Source of the DNA: Ignavibacteria bacterium
GTDB lineage: Bacteria > Bacteroidota > Ignavibacteria > SZUA-365
Reading direction: 5' to 3'
Length of the DNA stretch: 64,000 bases
NCBI GenBank assembly: GCA_016720835.1
Contig: JADKJW010000008.1
Coordinates: 1-64,000 of the forward strand
Positions 47,623 through 55,541 of the stretch are shown one piece after another (positions within the stretch are counted from its first letter, which is position 1; each line of letters begins with the position of its first letter). The notes under the pieces were generated by a model, which saw nothing but the letters and a program-made list of their open reading frames with translations, was not told the origin of the DNA and did not search any database. A program made the translations under genes and the position numbers.

Positions 47623-49644
47623 TCAGACCTCCTGTGCTGCGGGCGCGAACGCCGCGGCGGCTTGCAGAACGAGTTCGGCGACGTCGCGCACCGCGAGCGC
47701 GCCCTCGTTCCCTGTGGTTTTCAAGGCATCCTGAAACATCACGATGTCCTTCGGACAGGCCGACACGAGGACGGTCACGTCCCCGAGCGCGACGGCCTCG
47801 CGCACGCGGCTCTCCGCGGGCCGCTCGCCCGATCCCGGGCGGTCCTCCATCCAGATGCGTCCCCCTCCGGCGCCGCAGCAGTACCCGTCGCGACGGTTGC
47901 GCGGCATCTCCGCGAGCTCGACGCCGACGGCGCGCAGCAGCGCGCGCGGCGCATCGTACACGCCGTTGTAGCGGCCGAGGTAGCAGGGATCGTGGTACGT
48001 CGCGCGGATGGAGAGTGGCGACACCCGCAGCGCGCCGCCGCGGACGAGGTCGAGCAGCAGTTCGGTGTGATGCACGACGGGCGCCGAGAGGCCGTAGTCG
48101 GGATACTCGTTGCGCAGCGTGTTGTAGCTGTGCGGGTCGGTGGTGACGATGCGGTTGTAGGTGCAGTGCGAGAGGGCCGCGACGTTCTTCTCGGCCAGCA
48201 TTTCGAACATGCCCTCCTCGCCGATGCGCCGCGCGTCGTTTCCCGCATTGCGCTCGGCGTCGTACAGGATGCCGACATCGAGACCGGCCCTGTCGAACAG
48301 CGTCGCCACCGCGCGGGTGATGTTCTGCACGCGGACGTCATAGGACGCGTAATCGCCCACGAACCACAGCACGTCCACCGGCTCCTTCCGCGCGTCCTTG
48401 AGGCGGAACGGCAGGCCCTGCGTCCACTTCGCTCGCGCGCGCTCGGACTGCCCGAACGAATTGCCGTAGCGGGCGAAGGCGGTGAGCGTATCGCGCAGAT
48501 GCGCGTCCACCGCGCCGTGCGACACGAGGCGGCGCCGCGCGCGCGTGATGAGCGGCAGATGTTCGTTGCGCACCGGACAGTGCTCCATGCACGAGGCGCA
48601 GGTGGCGCAGGCCCACACCGCGTCGGGAGGGAAGGCGCCGTTCATCGCGGGACGCAGTGCGGCCGCGCCACCGTTGGCGCGCAACAGCAGCGGACCAGCC
48701 GCCAGCACGTGTTCCTTCAGACCGTGCACGAGGTCCTGCGGCGAGAGGGCCTCGCCGCTGTTGTACGACGGACAGGCGCGATCGCAGCGTCCGCATTCAG
48801 CGCAGGCGAGGGGCGTCAGCAGTTCGCGCCACGTGAAATCGCGCAGATCGAAACGCCCCTCCACTTCCGCCGAGTCGTCGGCGCGCATCTTTCCGATGGC
48901 GTCAGTCTGCCCGAGGAAGACGCCGAAGGGCGATGCGAGCAGATGGAAGTGCTTCGAGTATGGCAGGTAGGCGAGGAAGCCGAGCACGATGCCCATGTGG
49001 CTCCACCAGAATGCGTGTTGCAGCGCGGGTGCGCCGGATGGTGTGAACAGCCCCGCGAGCATGCCCGCGAAGGGCAGCCAGGCCTCGGGCGTCGCCTCGC
49101 CCCGCCCGGCGATGCCTGCCGCCGCGCCCGCGAGCGAGGTGAGCATGACCAGGGCGATCAACACGAGGATGATGCCGGCGTCCACCGTGCGCTTGACCCC
49201 TCGCGGCCGCAGCGCGTAGCGCCGGAACGCGGCGATGGCGAGCGCGACAAGCACGATGCCGCCGAAGAGATCGACGAGGGTCGCGACGATGGGGATCTCC
49301 TCTGGCCATGGGATGGGGAGTCCCGGCACCAGCCCTTTCACGAGCGACCAGCCGAAGGTGACCGCGTAGCACACGAAGCCCCAGAAGATCACGAGATGCA
49401 CCGGCCAGACGATGGCGTGCACCGCGCTCGTGCGGTCGAAGAAGCGCGGCTGCACGAGTACGTCCGTCATGACCATGCGCAGGCGTTTTCCGATGTGGTG
49501 AAGACGGCTCTCCGGCTTGGCGAGACGCAGGATGCGGACGAAAAACGCGATCCGCAGCGCGAACAGGCCGATGCAGACGGCGCTCAGCGCCCAGAGGAGC
49601 GCGTATTCCGGGATGCCGAGGAAGGGAGCCGCGGTGAGATCCAT
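47623..49644 (-). CDS. EtfD-like membrane FeS oxidoreductase (ETF:quinone)
   Basis: 673 residues. The N-terminal ~280 residues hold about six membrane helices in a NarI-like fold with candidate heme-ligating histidines (SAVHAIVWPVHLVIFWGF; FWWSHMGIVLGFLAY; HFHLLASPF). A ferredoxin pair follows (CAECGRCDRACPSYN; CATCASCMEHCPVR), then an HdrD-like region with one clear CCG motif (YHDPCYLGRYNG ... YCCGAGGGRIWME). This architecture is that of EtfD/FixX-independent ETF:quinone oxidoreductases, which exchange electrons between EtfAB and the quinone pool. It lies 12 bases after etfA and three before the hdrCB-like gene, consistent with a membrane anchor for the whole system. Confidence 0.87.
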   Translation of the reverse strand: MDLTAAPFLGIPEYALLWALSAVCIGLFALRIAFFVRILRLAKPESRLHHIGKRLRMVMTDVLVQPRFFDRTSAVHAIVWPVHLVIFWGFVCYAVTFGWSLVKGLVPGLPIPWPEEIPIVATLVDLFGGIVLVALAIAAFRRYALRPRGVKRTVDAGIILVLIALVMLTSLAGAAAGIAGRGEATPEAWLPFAGMLAGLFTPSGAPALQHAFWWSHMGIVLGFLAYLPYSKHFHLLASPFGVFLGQTDAIGKMRADDSAEVEGRFDLRDFTWRELLTPLACAECGRCDRACPSYNSGEALSPQDLVHGLKEHVLAAGPLLLRANGGAAALRPAMNGAFPPDAVWACATCASCMEHCPVRNEHLPLITRARRRLVSHGAVDAHLRDTLTAFARYGNSFGQSERARAKWTQGLPFRLKDARKEPVDVLWFVGDYASYDVRVQNITRAVATLFDRAGLDVGILYDAERNAGNDARRIGEEGMFEMLAEKNVAALSHCTYNRIVTTDPHSYNTLRNEYPDYGLSAPVVHHTELLLDLVRGGALRVSPLSIRATYHDPCYLGRYNGVYDAPRALLRAVGVELAEMPRNRRDGYCCGAGGGRIWMEDRPGSGERPAESRVREAVALGDVTVLVSACPKDIVMFQDALKTTGNEGALAVRDVAELVLQAAAAFAPAAQEV

Positions 49645-49656
49645 GGGCGCCTCTGC

Positions 49657-50637
49657 TCAGGCCGGCGCGTGCGCGTTGCGCAGCGCCTCGGTCAGCGCGG
49701 GCACCACGTCGGCGATGTCCGCCACGACGCCGTAATGCGCGATGCCGAAGATCGGCGCCTGCGCGTCCGTGTTCACCGCCACGATCAGTTCGGCGTCCTT
49801 CATGCCCTCGACGTGTTCCGGCGCGCCGCTGATGCCGAGCGCCATGTACAGCTTCGGCTTCACGATCATGCCCGAGCGCCCGATCTGGCGCGTCATCGGC
49901 AGCCAGCCCTGGTCCACGACGGGCCGCGACGCGCACACCGCGCCCTGCGCGATGGCGGCGAGTTCCTCGACCATCGCGATGTTCTCGCGATTCTGTATGC
50001 CGCGGCCGACGGCGATGAGCACGGGCGTCTGCGTGATGTCGATGTCGGTTCCGGACTGCTCGATCAGCCGCGTGAAGCGCATGTGCGGAGCGTCGAGCCC
50101 CTCGACGGGAAGCGCCTCGATGACGGCCTCGCGCGCGATCCTTCCGGCGTCCTCCGGAAACGCGCCCGGCAGCACGCTCACGATGGCGCCGCGCAGATCG
50201 AGATGCGATTCGACGAGCATCTTACCGCCGTACATCTGGCTGGTGACGATCGCCCGGCCGGCGGTGATGCGGAGGTCGCGGCAGGACGACACGTGCGGAA
50301 CCCCGAGGCGCACCGACAGCGGCGCGGCGATATCGAGGCCCATGGAACTCGACGCGATCAGCACGAGATCGGGCGCGCGGCGCGCGATGACCTGCTCCGC
50401 GACGTCCAGGCAGGCCTGCGGCGTGTACGCGGCGAGGGCCGGATGGTCGCAGAGCAGGACGCGTGAGGCGAGTCCGAGCTCCTCCGCGAGGGCGCGGACG
50501 CCGTGTCCCATCAGCAGCACCTCAACGCCGCCACCCGTCTCGGTTGCGAGGGCGTGCGCCTTTCCGAGCATTTCAAAGACGATGCCGCTGAGGCGGCCCT
50601 TCAGATGTTCCGCGATGACGAGGATGTTGGCGTGCAT
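49657..50637 (-). CDS. etfA: Electron transfer flavoprotein subunit alpha
   Basis: 327 codons (326 residues). With EtfB it forms a flavoprotein shuttling electrons between dehydrogenases and a quinone oxidoreductase. The N-terminal domain reads HANILVIAEHLKGRLSG; the C-terminal FAD domain shows VGRGIQNRENIAMVEELA, RPVVDQGWLP and GRSGMIVKPKLYMALGISG with NTDAQAPIFGIAHYGVV, all standard EtfA features. GGGAGG lies four to five bases before the ATG. No extra ferredoxin domain is present. Whether the pair is bifurcating cannot be decided from the visible motifs. It lies two bases from etfB. Confidence 0.95.
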   Translation of the reverse strand: MHANILVIAEHLKGRLSGIVFEMLGKAHALATETGGGVEVLLMGHGVRALAEELGLASRVLLCDHPALAAYTPQACLDVAEQVIARRAPDLVLIASSSMGLDIAAPLSVRLGVPHVSSCRDLRITAGRAIVTSQMYGGKMLVESHLDLRGAIVSVLPGAFPEDAGRIAREAVIEALPVEGLDAPHMRFTRLIEQSGTDIDITQTPVLIAVGRGIQNRENIAMVEELAAIAQGAVCASRPVVDQGWLPMTRQIGRSGMIVKPKLYMALGISGAPEHVEGMKDAELIVAVNTDAQAPIFGIAHYGVVADIADVVPALTEALRNAHAPA

Positions 50638-50639
50638 GG

Positions 50640-51413
50640 CTACCTCCCTATTCCGTGCTCGGTGAGAATGTCGAGCAGGCGTTCCGCGATGCTGTCGGCG
50701 GAGCCCTCCAGCATCGTGGCGCTGCCTGCGCGCTCCGGTTTGTACATCCGCTCGACGGAGATCGCGCCGGCGATGCGTTCGCCCTGCGCCGCGGTCTCGT
50801 CGATGGACGCGGTTTTCATCGTCTGCCGGATGCGGGAAATGGGCACGTAGCGCGGCGGCTGCATCGCGGCCTGAATGCCGATGACCGCGGGGAGGTCGAC
50901 GGTGAACTCCGCAAGCAGGCCGCCGGGGTATTCCTTCCGCACATGCGCCTCGCCGTTGGCGGTGTCCACGTCGATGCCGCTCACGACGCCGATGTACGGC
51001 AGCCCGAGGTGGGTCGCGAGCATCGCGCCCGCCGGGCCGTCCAGGTCGTCGATGGCCTGCACACCGGTAAGGATGAGGTCGAACGAGGCGCCCTCCAGCG
51101 CATGGCGGTAGATGCCCGCGGCGCTGTGGCTGTCGATGCCCGTCGCGAAATCTCCGCTGAGTTTCACGGCGCTGTCCGCCCCCTTCGCGAGCGCGGTGAA
51201 GAGCATCTCGTCCGCCTCGCCCATGTCCAGCGCGAGCACGCGGACGGTGCCGCCGTGTTGTTCCTTCAGCAGGAGCGCCTGCTCCAGCGCGTGATCGTCG
51301 TATTCGCTCGTGATGAAGCGCAGCCAGGCGCGGTCGAGCAGCGTGCCCCCCGCGTCCACCTCCAGTTCCTCCACGAGATCGGGAACCTGTTTCATGAGAA
51401 CCACGATGTTCAT
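50640..51413 (-). CDS. etfB: Electron transfer flavoprotein subunit beta
   Basis: 257 residues. It opens MNIVVLMKQVPDL, with ITSEYDDHALEQALLLKEQHGG and the nucleotide-binding loop ILTGVQAIDDLDGPAGAMLA, in which the family usually has GKQAIDGDxxQ. The replaced residues leave the identity of the second cofactor (AMP or FAD) open. DLPAVIGIQAAMQPPRYVP and the C-terminal arm that wraps EtfA are present. AGGAGG lies 11 bases before the ATG, and the ATG overlaps the stop of the HypC-like gene (51410-51413). With etfA it leads the electron-transfer part of the operon. Confidence 0.95.
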   Translation of the reverse strand: MNIVVLMKQVPDLVEELEVDAGGTLLDRAWLRFITSEYDDHALEQALLLKEQHGGTVRVLALDMGEADEMLFTALAKGADSAVKLSGDFATGIDSHSAAGIYRHALEGASFDLILTGVQAIDDLDGPAGAMLATHLGLPYIGVVSGIDVDTANGEAHVRKEYPGGLLAEFTVDLPAVIGIQAAMQPPRYVPISRIRQTMKTASIDETAAQGERIAGAISVERMYKPERAGSATMLEGSADSIAERLLDILTEHGIGR

Positions 51414-51670
51414 GATGCGTCGCTCCTCCTGCTTGTGGACGTGATTCTATCCTGGTATCGTGTCGCGTCTTCCGGTACCGGCCGCTGAAAAAGCGCGCCC
51501 GCTTCGATGAGCACGGTATCGCCGAGCTCGGGTTCCTCCTCATCTTCGAAGGTCAGATCGACGCAGACACTCTTGAGCAGGATCTTCACCTGCTTCTTGC
51601 CTCCAATTCTGCAGGTTTCGACCACCTCTCCGACGAGATTCAAACTGTCATTCGCGACGATCTTTTTCAT
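51410..51670 (-). CDS. Small HypC-like/OB-fold protein, first gene of the Etf-Hdr-Mvh operon
   Basis: 86 residues. The pattern LVGEVVETCRIGGKKQVKIL, then VCVDLTFEDEEEPELGDTVL and IEAGALFQRPVPEDA, follows the layout of HypC/HupF hydrogenase chaperones (strand, ELGDYVLVHAG-like hairpin, acidic tail). It lacks the N-terminal Met-Cys that HypC uses to carry the Fe(CN)2CO unit; Cys44-type internal cysteines are present instead. It is therefore called only HypC-like and may be a regulator or chaperone with a different chemistry. It begins 22 bases after the predicted sigma-54 start site, and its stop overlaps the etfB ATG. Similar small proteins could easily be missed by annotation. Confidence 0.55.
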   Translation of the reverse strand: MKKIVANDSLNLVGEVVETCRIGGKKQVKILLKSVCVDLTFEDEEEPELGDTVLIEAGALFQRPVPEDATRYQDRITSTSRRSDAS

Positions 51671-51702
51671 ACTGCAGATATCCAAGGCGTTTGTTAGGTA
51701 AT

Positions 51703-51718
51703 AGCAAGCGCCGTGCCG
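51703..51718 (-). promoter_or_regulatory. Sigma-54 (-24/-12) promoter of the Etf-Hdr-Mvh operon
   Basis: On the minus strand the sequence reads CGGCACGGCGCTTGCT, against the consensus TGGCACG-N4-TTGCW: one mismatch, at the first base. The invariant GG and GC are exactly ten bases apart. The predicted start is at about 51692, 22 bases before the ATG at 51670. It is downstream of a gene for a sigma-54 activator and a palindrome. Confidence 0.8.
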
Positions 51719-51783
51719 CATAATTCGTGAAAAATTTCCATCATTCGCGAATAAACTCACGAATCGGCGGGAAATCGTCGAAA

Positions 51784-51803
51784 CACTAACGGAATTCCGT
51801 TAG
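51784..51803. promoter_or_regulatory. 20-bp perfect palindrome, probable activator-binding site
   Basis: ACTAACGGAATTCCGTTAGT is its own reverse complement. Its centre is about 101 bases upstream of the predicted sigma-54 start site, the usual place of an enhancer site. Two further arms, ATTCGTGA (51723-51730) and TCACGAAT (51757-51764), form a weaker inverted repeat between it and the promoter. Confidence 0.7.
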
Positions 51804-51809
51804 TCAAGG

Positions 51810-51833
51810 GAGGGCGGACATTCCTGTCCGCCC
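51810..51833 (-). terminator. Hairpin terminator after the activator gene
   Basis: AGGGCGGACA (51810-51819) pairs perfectly with TGTCCGCCCT (51824-51833) with a four-base loop. It lies 66 bases after the activator stop and before the palindrome, so it should separate activator and operon transcripts. No long T-run follows. Confidence 0.6.
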
Positions 51834-51898
51834 TGTATTGTGGATGCCCACCGAATCAACGCACCGCACCGACGATGCGAGGAGGCCTGCGGCGCCGC

Positions 51899-52879
51899 TC
51901 AATCAGCAGGCGATTCGCTTTCGAGGTTGTATTTTTTCAACTTGTCGCGAAAGGTGGAGAGGCTGGTCTTGAGGTATTTCGCGGCCTTTGTGCGGTTGCC
52001 GTGAGCATGCGCAAGCGCCTGCTTGAGCATGTTGTACTCGAGGCAGTTCACCATATGCTCCAGCGAGGTGCCGTGCTCGGAAAAACAGTGAAGGCAGCTT
52101 TTGAAGGCGATGGTGGCGGGATTCTCCTCACGAATCTCCTCGGGCAGATCGGAGACGTCGATCCTGTCGCGCGCGAAGAGCGCGATGCGCTGGCTCGTGT
52201 TGCGGAGTTCGCGCACATTGCCCGGCCAGGAGTAGCCGCGCAGGACGCGCATGGCCTCCTCGGTGAGCGGCAGGGGACGGTCGGGCGCGTAGCGGTCGAG
52301 AAAGGACCGCAGCAGCAGGGGAATGTCCTCGCGTCGTTCGCGCAGCGGCGGGATGCGTATCGGCACGACATTGATGCGGTAGTAGAGATCCGACCGGAAG
52401 GCCCCGCGCTCCACCATGTCCTTGAGATCCACCTTCGTCGCGCAGATCACGCGGATGTCGATCGCGATGGGCGTGGTGCTGCCGACGCGCTGCACCTCGC
52501 CCGCCTCGAGTACGCGCAGCAGTTTCGGCTGCAGGTTCAGCGGAAAATCGTCGATGTCGTCAAGGAATATCGTGCCCTTGTGCGCAAGTTCGAAGAGCCC
52601 CTTCTTGTCCGCGACCGCACTCGTGTACGCGCCCCGCTCATGGCCGAAGATCTCGCTCTCGAGCAGCTCGGGCGGAAGGGTCGCAAGCCCCACCTTCACA
52701 AAGGGTCGCTGGCTGCGGCCGCTGTGACGGTGAATGTACTCCGCCATCACCTCCTTCCCGACTCCCGTCTCGCCGACAAGCAGCACCGCGCTCTCGGACG
52801 GCGCGATGGTGTCCGCCCGCTCGAATGCGCGCAGCATCCTGGGGCTCTCCGCGAGAAAGGCGTGCATGGATTGGGACAT
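51899..52879 (-). CDS. Sigma-54-dependent activator without N-terminal sensor domain
   Basis: 326 residues. The AAA+ domain begins almost at residue 1: Walker A GETGVGKE (36-43), the sigma-54 contact loop GAYTSA (83-88; family GAFTGA), Walker B TIFLDDIDDF, sensor GLF/ARG (DIRVICATKVDL) and the R-fingers (LRERREDIPLLL). A linker with CLHCFSEHGTSLEHMVNC follows, then a Fis-type HTH (LKQALAHAHGNRTKAAKYL). Cys-x-x-Cys, His and a further Cys could bind a metal or sense redox. It is the obvious regulator of the operon read just downstream on the same strand. Proteins of this kind, lacking a receiver, are controlled by the linker or by partners; which holds here is unknown. Confidence 0.88.
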   Translation of the reverse strand: MSQSMHAFLAESPRMLRAFERADTIAPSESAVLLVGETGVGKEVMAEYIHRHSGRSQRPFVKVGLATLPPELLESEIFGHERGAYTSAVADKKGLFELAHKGTIFLDDIDDFPLNLQPKLLRVLEAGEVQRVGSTTPIAIDIRVICATKVDLKDMVERGAFRSDLYYRINVVPIRIPPLRERREDIPLLLRSFLDRYAPDRPLPLTEEAMRVLRGYSWPGNVRELRNTSQRIALFARDRIDVSDLPEEIREENPATIAFKSCLHCFSEHGTSLEHMVNCLEYNMLKQALAHAHGNRTKAAKYLKTSLSTFRDKLKKYNLESESPAD

Positions 52880-52916
52880 GGGACGGTGTCGGAAGCTGAA
52901 ACGGAACGACCACGAT

Positions 52917-52946
52917 ATAATACAAATAATCCGACAACATAGTCAA
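52917..52946 (-). promoter_or_regulatory. Candidate sigma-70-type promoter of the activator gene
   Basis: On the minus strand TTGACT (52946-52941) and TATTAT (52922-52917) with an 18-base spacer, about 38 bases upstream of the activator start. The overlapping plus-strand TATAAT (52916-52921) might serve the divergent ABC transporter but has no good -35. Confidence 0.5.
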
Positions 52947-53088
52947 AAACACGATGGTGATGCGCGCGTGTCCGCCGTCCTGCCCGGCGGATGTTTTTCC
53001 CCGTTTTGCCGCGCAGTACATTGAACCATTCCACGGCGCATCCGTGTTAGACTGGGATGCGACGTTTCTCCCTCAAGTTCATCCCCTG

Positions 53089-54873
53089 ATGCAAGACGAC
53101 GAAATTCTCGGCAAAGCCTACGACAGCAGGCTCATGAAGCGCCTGCTCGAGTACTCGCGGCCCTACCGCTTCCATGTGATCGGCGCCATCCTCCTGACGA
53201 TCCTCATCTCCGCCTTCGGTCCGGTGCGCCCGTATCTGACCAAGATCGCGGTGGACGACTACATCGCGCACAACAACGCCCGCGGCCTCCTGACCATCGC
53301 GCTGCTGCTCGTCGGCACGCTGATCCTGCAGGGCGTGGTGCAGTACCTGATGACCTGGTTCACGCAGTGGATCGGGCAGAAGACCATCCTCGACATCCGC
53401 ATGCAGATCTTCCGCAAACTGCAGAAGATGTCCCTATCCTTTTTCGACCGCAATCCCGTCGGCCGTCTCGTCACCCGCGTCACCAGCGACGTGGAGGTGC
53501 TCAACGAGATGTTCTCCTCGGGCCTGGTCACCGTGTTCGCCGACGTGTTCATCATCCTCTGGATCGTCGCGTTCATGTTCACGATCGACTGGGGGCTCGC
53601 CCTCGTCACGTTGAGCGTGCTCCCGCTGCTCGTGTACGCGACCTTCCTCTTCCGCCGCAAGGTGCGCGAGACGTACCGCGACATCCGCTTCCAGGTGGCC
53701 CGGCTCAGCAGCTTCACGCAGGAGCACATCTCGGGCATGATGACGGTGCAGCTCTTCGGGCGCGAAAAAAAGGACTTCGCGCGCCATGACGAGATCAACA
53801 CCGCCCACACCGAGGCGAACGTGAAGTCGGTGTTCTACTACGCGGTCTTCTTTCCCGCGGTCGATTTTCTCAGTTCTCTCGCCATCGCGCTCATCGTCTG
53901 GTACGCCGGCGGAAACATTCTCTCCGGCGTCATGACGCTCGGCACGCTCATCTCCTTCATCCAGTACACCGAGATGTTCTTCCGTCCCGTGCGGGACCTC
54001 TCGGAAAAGTACAACATCATGCAGACCGCGATGGCCTCGTCCGAGCGCATCTTCGCGCTGCTCGACGACGAGAGCGTCATCCCGGAACCGGAGAGCGCCG
54101 CCGCCCCGCCCGAACGCGCGGGCAGCATCGAGTTCCGCCACGTGTCCTTCGCGTACAAGAAAGACGACGACGTGCTGCGCGACGTGTCCTTCACCATTCC
54201 GGAGGGACACACCGTGGCCATCGTCGGCGCCACCGGATCGGGCAAGACCACGATCATCAGCCTCCTCGGCCGCTTCTACGACATCCGCGCGGGCGAGATC
54301 CTCGTGGGGGGACGCGACATCCGCACGATTCCGAGCGCGGAACTGCGCCGACGCATCGGCATCGTGCTGCAGGACGTTTTCCTCTTCTCCGGCGACATCC
54401 GCAGCAACATCACGCTCGGCAATCCCGGCATCGGCGAGGAGAAGATGCTCGAAGTGGCCCGCCTCGTCGGGGTGGACAAGTTCATCGAGCGTCTGCCCGA
54501 CGCCTACGGCACCGAAGTGAAGGAACGCGGCGCCACGCTCTCCGTCGGTCAGAAGCAGCTGCTCGCCTTCGCGCGCGCGCTCGCCTACGATCCCGAAATC
54601 CTCGTGCTCGACGAAGCCACCTCCAGCGTCGACACCGAGTCGGAGTTCCTCATCCAGGAAGCCATCTCGCGCCTCCTCAAGGGCCGCACCTCCATCGTCA
54701 TCGCGCACCGCCTCTCCACCATCCAGAACGCCGACAAGATCATCGTGATGCACAAGGGGCAGATCCGCGAGCAGGGCACGCATCAGGAACTCCTCGCCGT
54801 CGGCGGCATCTACTACCGCCTCTACCAGCTCCAATACCGCGAGCAGGAGCTGACCGTCCGCCCGTCCCCGTGA
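53089..54873 (+). CDS. ABC exporter, MsbA/MdlB-like half-transporter
   Basis: 594 residues. An N-terminal six-helix membrane domain of the type-IV exporter fold (FHVIGAILLTILISAFGPVRP; SFFDRNPVGRLVTRVTSDVE) is fused to an ATPase with Walker A GATGSGKTT, Q-loop IVLQDVFLFSG, signature LSVGQKQLLAFARAL (LSxGQ), Walker B ILVLDEATSSVD and H-loop IAHRLSTI. All catalytic residues are present, so it may act as a homodimer. MsbA-like (lipid A core) or multidrug export is possible; substrate is not evident. The start at 53089 is chosen because the membrane domain begins soon after (LMKRLLEYSRPYRF); the open frame to 52954 has no support. It is divergent from the sigma-54 activator, with no obvious link to the redox operon. 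Confidence 0.9.
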   Translation: MQDDEILGKAYDSRLMKRLLEYSRPYRFHVIGAILLTILISAFGPVRPYLTKIAVDDYIAHNNARGLLTIALLLVGTLILQGVVQYLMTWFTQWIGQKTILDIRMQIFRKLQKMSLSFFDRNPVGRLVTRVTSDVEVLNEMFSSGLVTVFADVFIILWIVAFMFTIDWGLALVTLSVLPLLVYATFLFRRKVRETYRDIRFQVARLSSFTQEHISGMMTVQLFGREKKDFARHDEINTAHTEANVKSVFYYAVFFPAVDFLSSLAIALIVWYAGGNILSGVMTLGTLISFIQYTEMFFRPVRDLSEKYNIMQTAMASSERIFALLDDESVIPEPESAAAPPERAGSIEFRHVSFAYKKDDDVLRDVSFTIPEGHTVAIVGATGSGKTTIISLLGRFYDIRAGEILVGGRDIRTIPSAELRRRIGIVLQDVFLFSGDIRSNITLGNPGIGEEKMLEVARLVGVDKFIERLPDAYGTEVKERGATLSVGQKQLLAFARALAYDPEILVLDEATSSVDTESEFLIQEAISRLLKGRTSIVIAHRLSTIQNADKIIVMHKGQIREQGTHQELLAVGGIYYRLYQLQYREQELTVRPSP

Positions 54874-54958
54874 GCGCGCACGGCGGTGCGCCCAGTGGAT
54901 AGCGCGACACGGAGACGCGGGGACACGGAGACACGGGGACACGGGGATGCGACCCTGG

Positions 54959-55360
54959 TGAGTCCGCCGCAGGCGGACGGCATTCCCCAACCCAGGGCGT
55001 CAGCCCTGGGGCAGCGGCAAGCGACGCACCTGAGTGGAGTACGCCGCAGGCGGACGGCATTCCCAACCCAGGGCGTCAGCCCTGGGGCAGCGGCAAGCGA
55101 CGCCACCTGAGTGAGTCCGCCGCAGGCGGACGGCATTCCCCAACCCAGGGCGTCAGCCCTGGGGCAGCGGCAAGCGACGCACCTGAGTGAGTCCGCCGCG
55201 GGCGGACGGCATTCCCCAACCCAGGGCGTCAGCCCTGGGGCAGCGGCAAGCGACGCACCTGAGTGAGTCCGCCGCAGGCGGACGGCATTCCCCAACCCAG
55301 GGCGTCAGCCCTGGGGCAGCGGCAAAGCGACGCACCTGGGTGAGTCCGCCGCCGGTGATG
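54959..55360. repeat. Tandem hairpin repeats, five 76-77-bp units plus a partial sixth
   Basis: Units begin at 54959, 55035, 55112, 55188, 55264 and (partial) 55341. Each holds two strong hairpins, GTCCGCCGCAGGCGGAC and CCCAGGGCGTCAGCCCTGGG, joined by GGCATTCCCCAA and GCAGCGGCAAGCGACGCACC. Units differ by single bases or indels. Short ACACGGGG-type repeats precede them (54907-54950). The rest of the gap 54874-55541 shows no gene. They are not CRISPR: there are no spacers. Confidence 0.9.
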
Positions 55361-55541
55361 CCATTCGAAGTGTCGGAACACCGTGCTTTCAACAATGGGA
55401 GCACCCTCCTGATGGAGCGTGCATTGCATTTCGCACGCGCGCGCAATATGTTGAAACACGCACTCGTGCCCGCTGACGGCAGGCATCCGGTGCCGGGTCT
55501 TCGGCCCGCTTTCGGCAACGCACCTGCGAGACACATGCACG

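Noticed and set aside
46384..50466. 1,360-codon open frame on the plus strand opposite the Hdr/Etf genes
   Set aside because: Its product is His/Arg/Glu-rich with no recognisable motif, and it lies exactly antisense to hdrCB-like, EtfD-like and etfA, which have clear family motifs. It is a by-product of high GC.
54822..55295. Minus-strand frame encoding repeated LAAAPGLTPWVG units
   Set aside because: It is the translation of the 76-77-bp hairpin array; units change frame between copies and no start signal exists.
54959..55360. Possible CRISPR array
   Set aside because: The whole unit repeats without variable spacers, and no cas genes are nearby.
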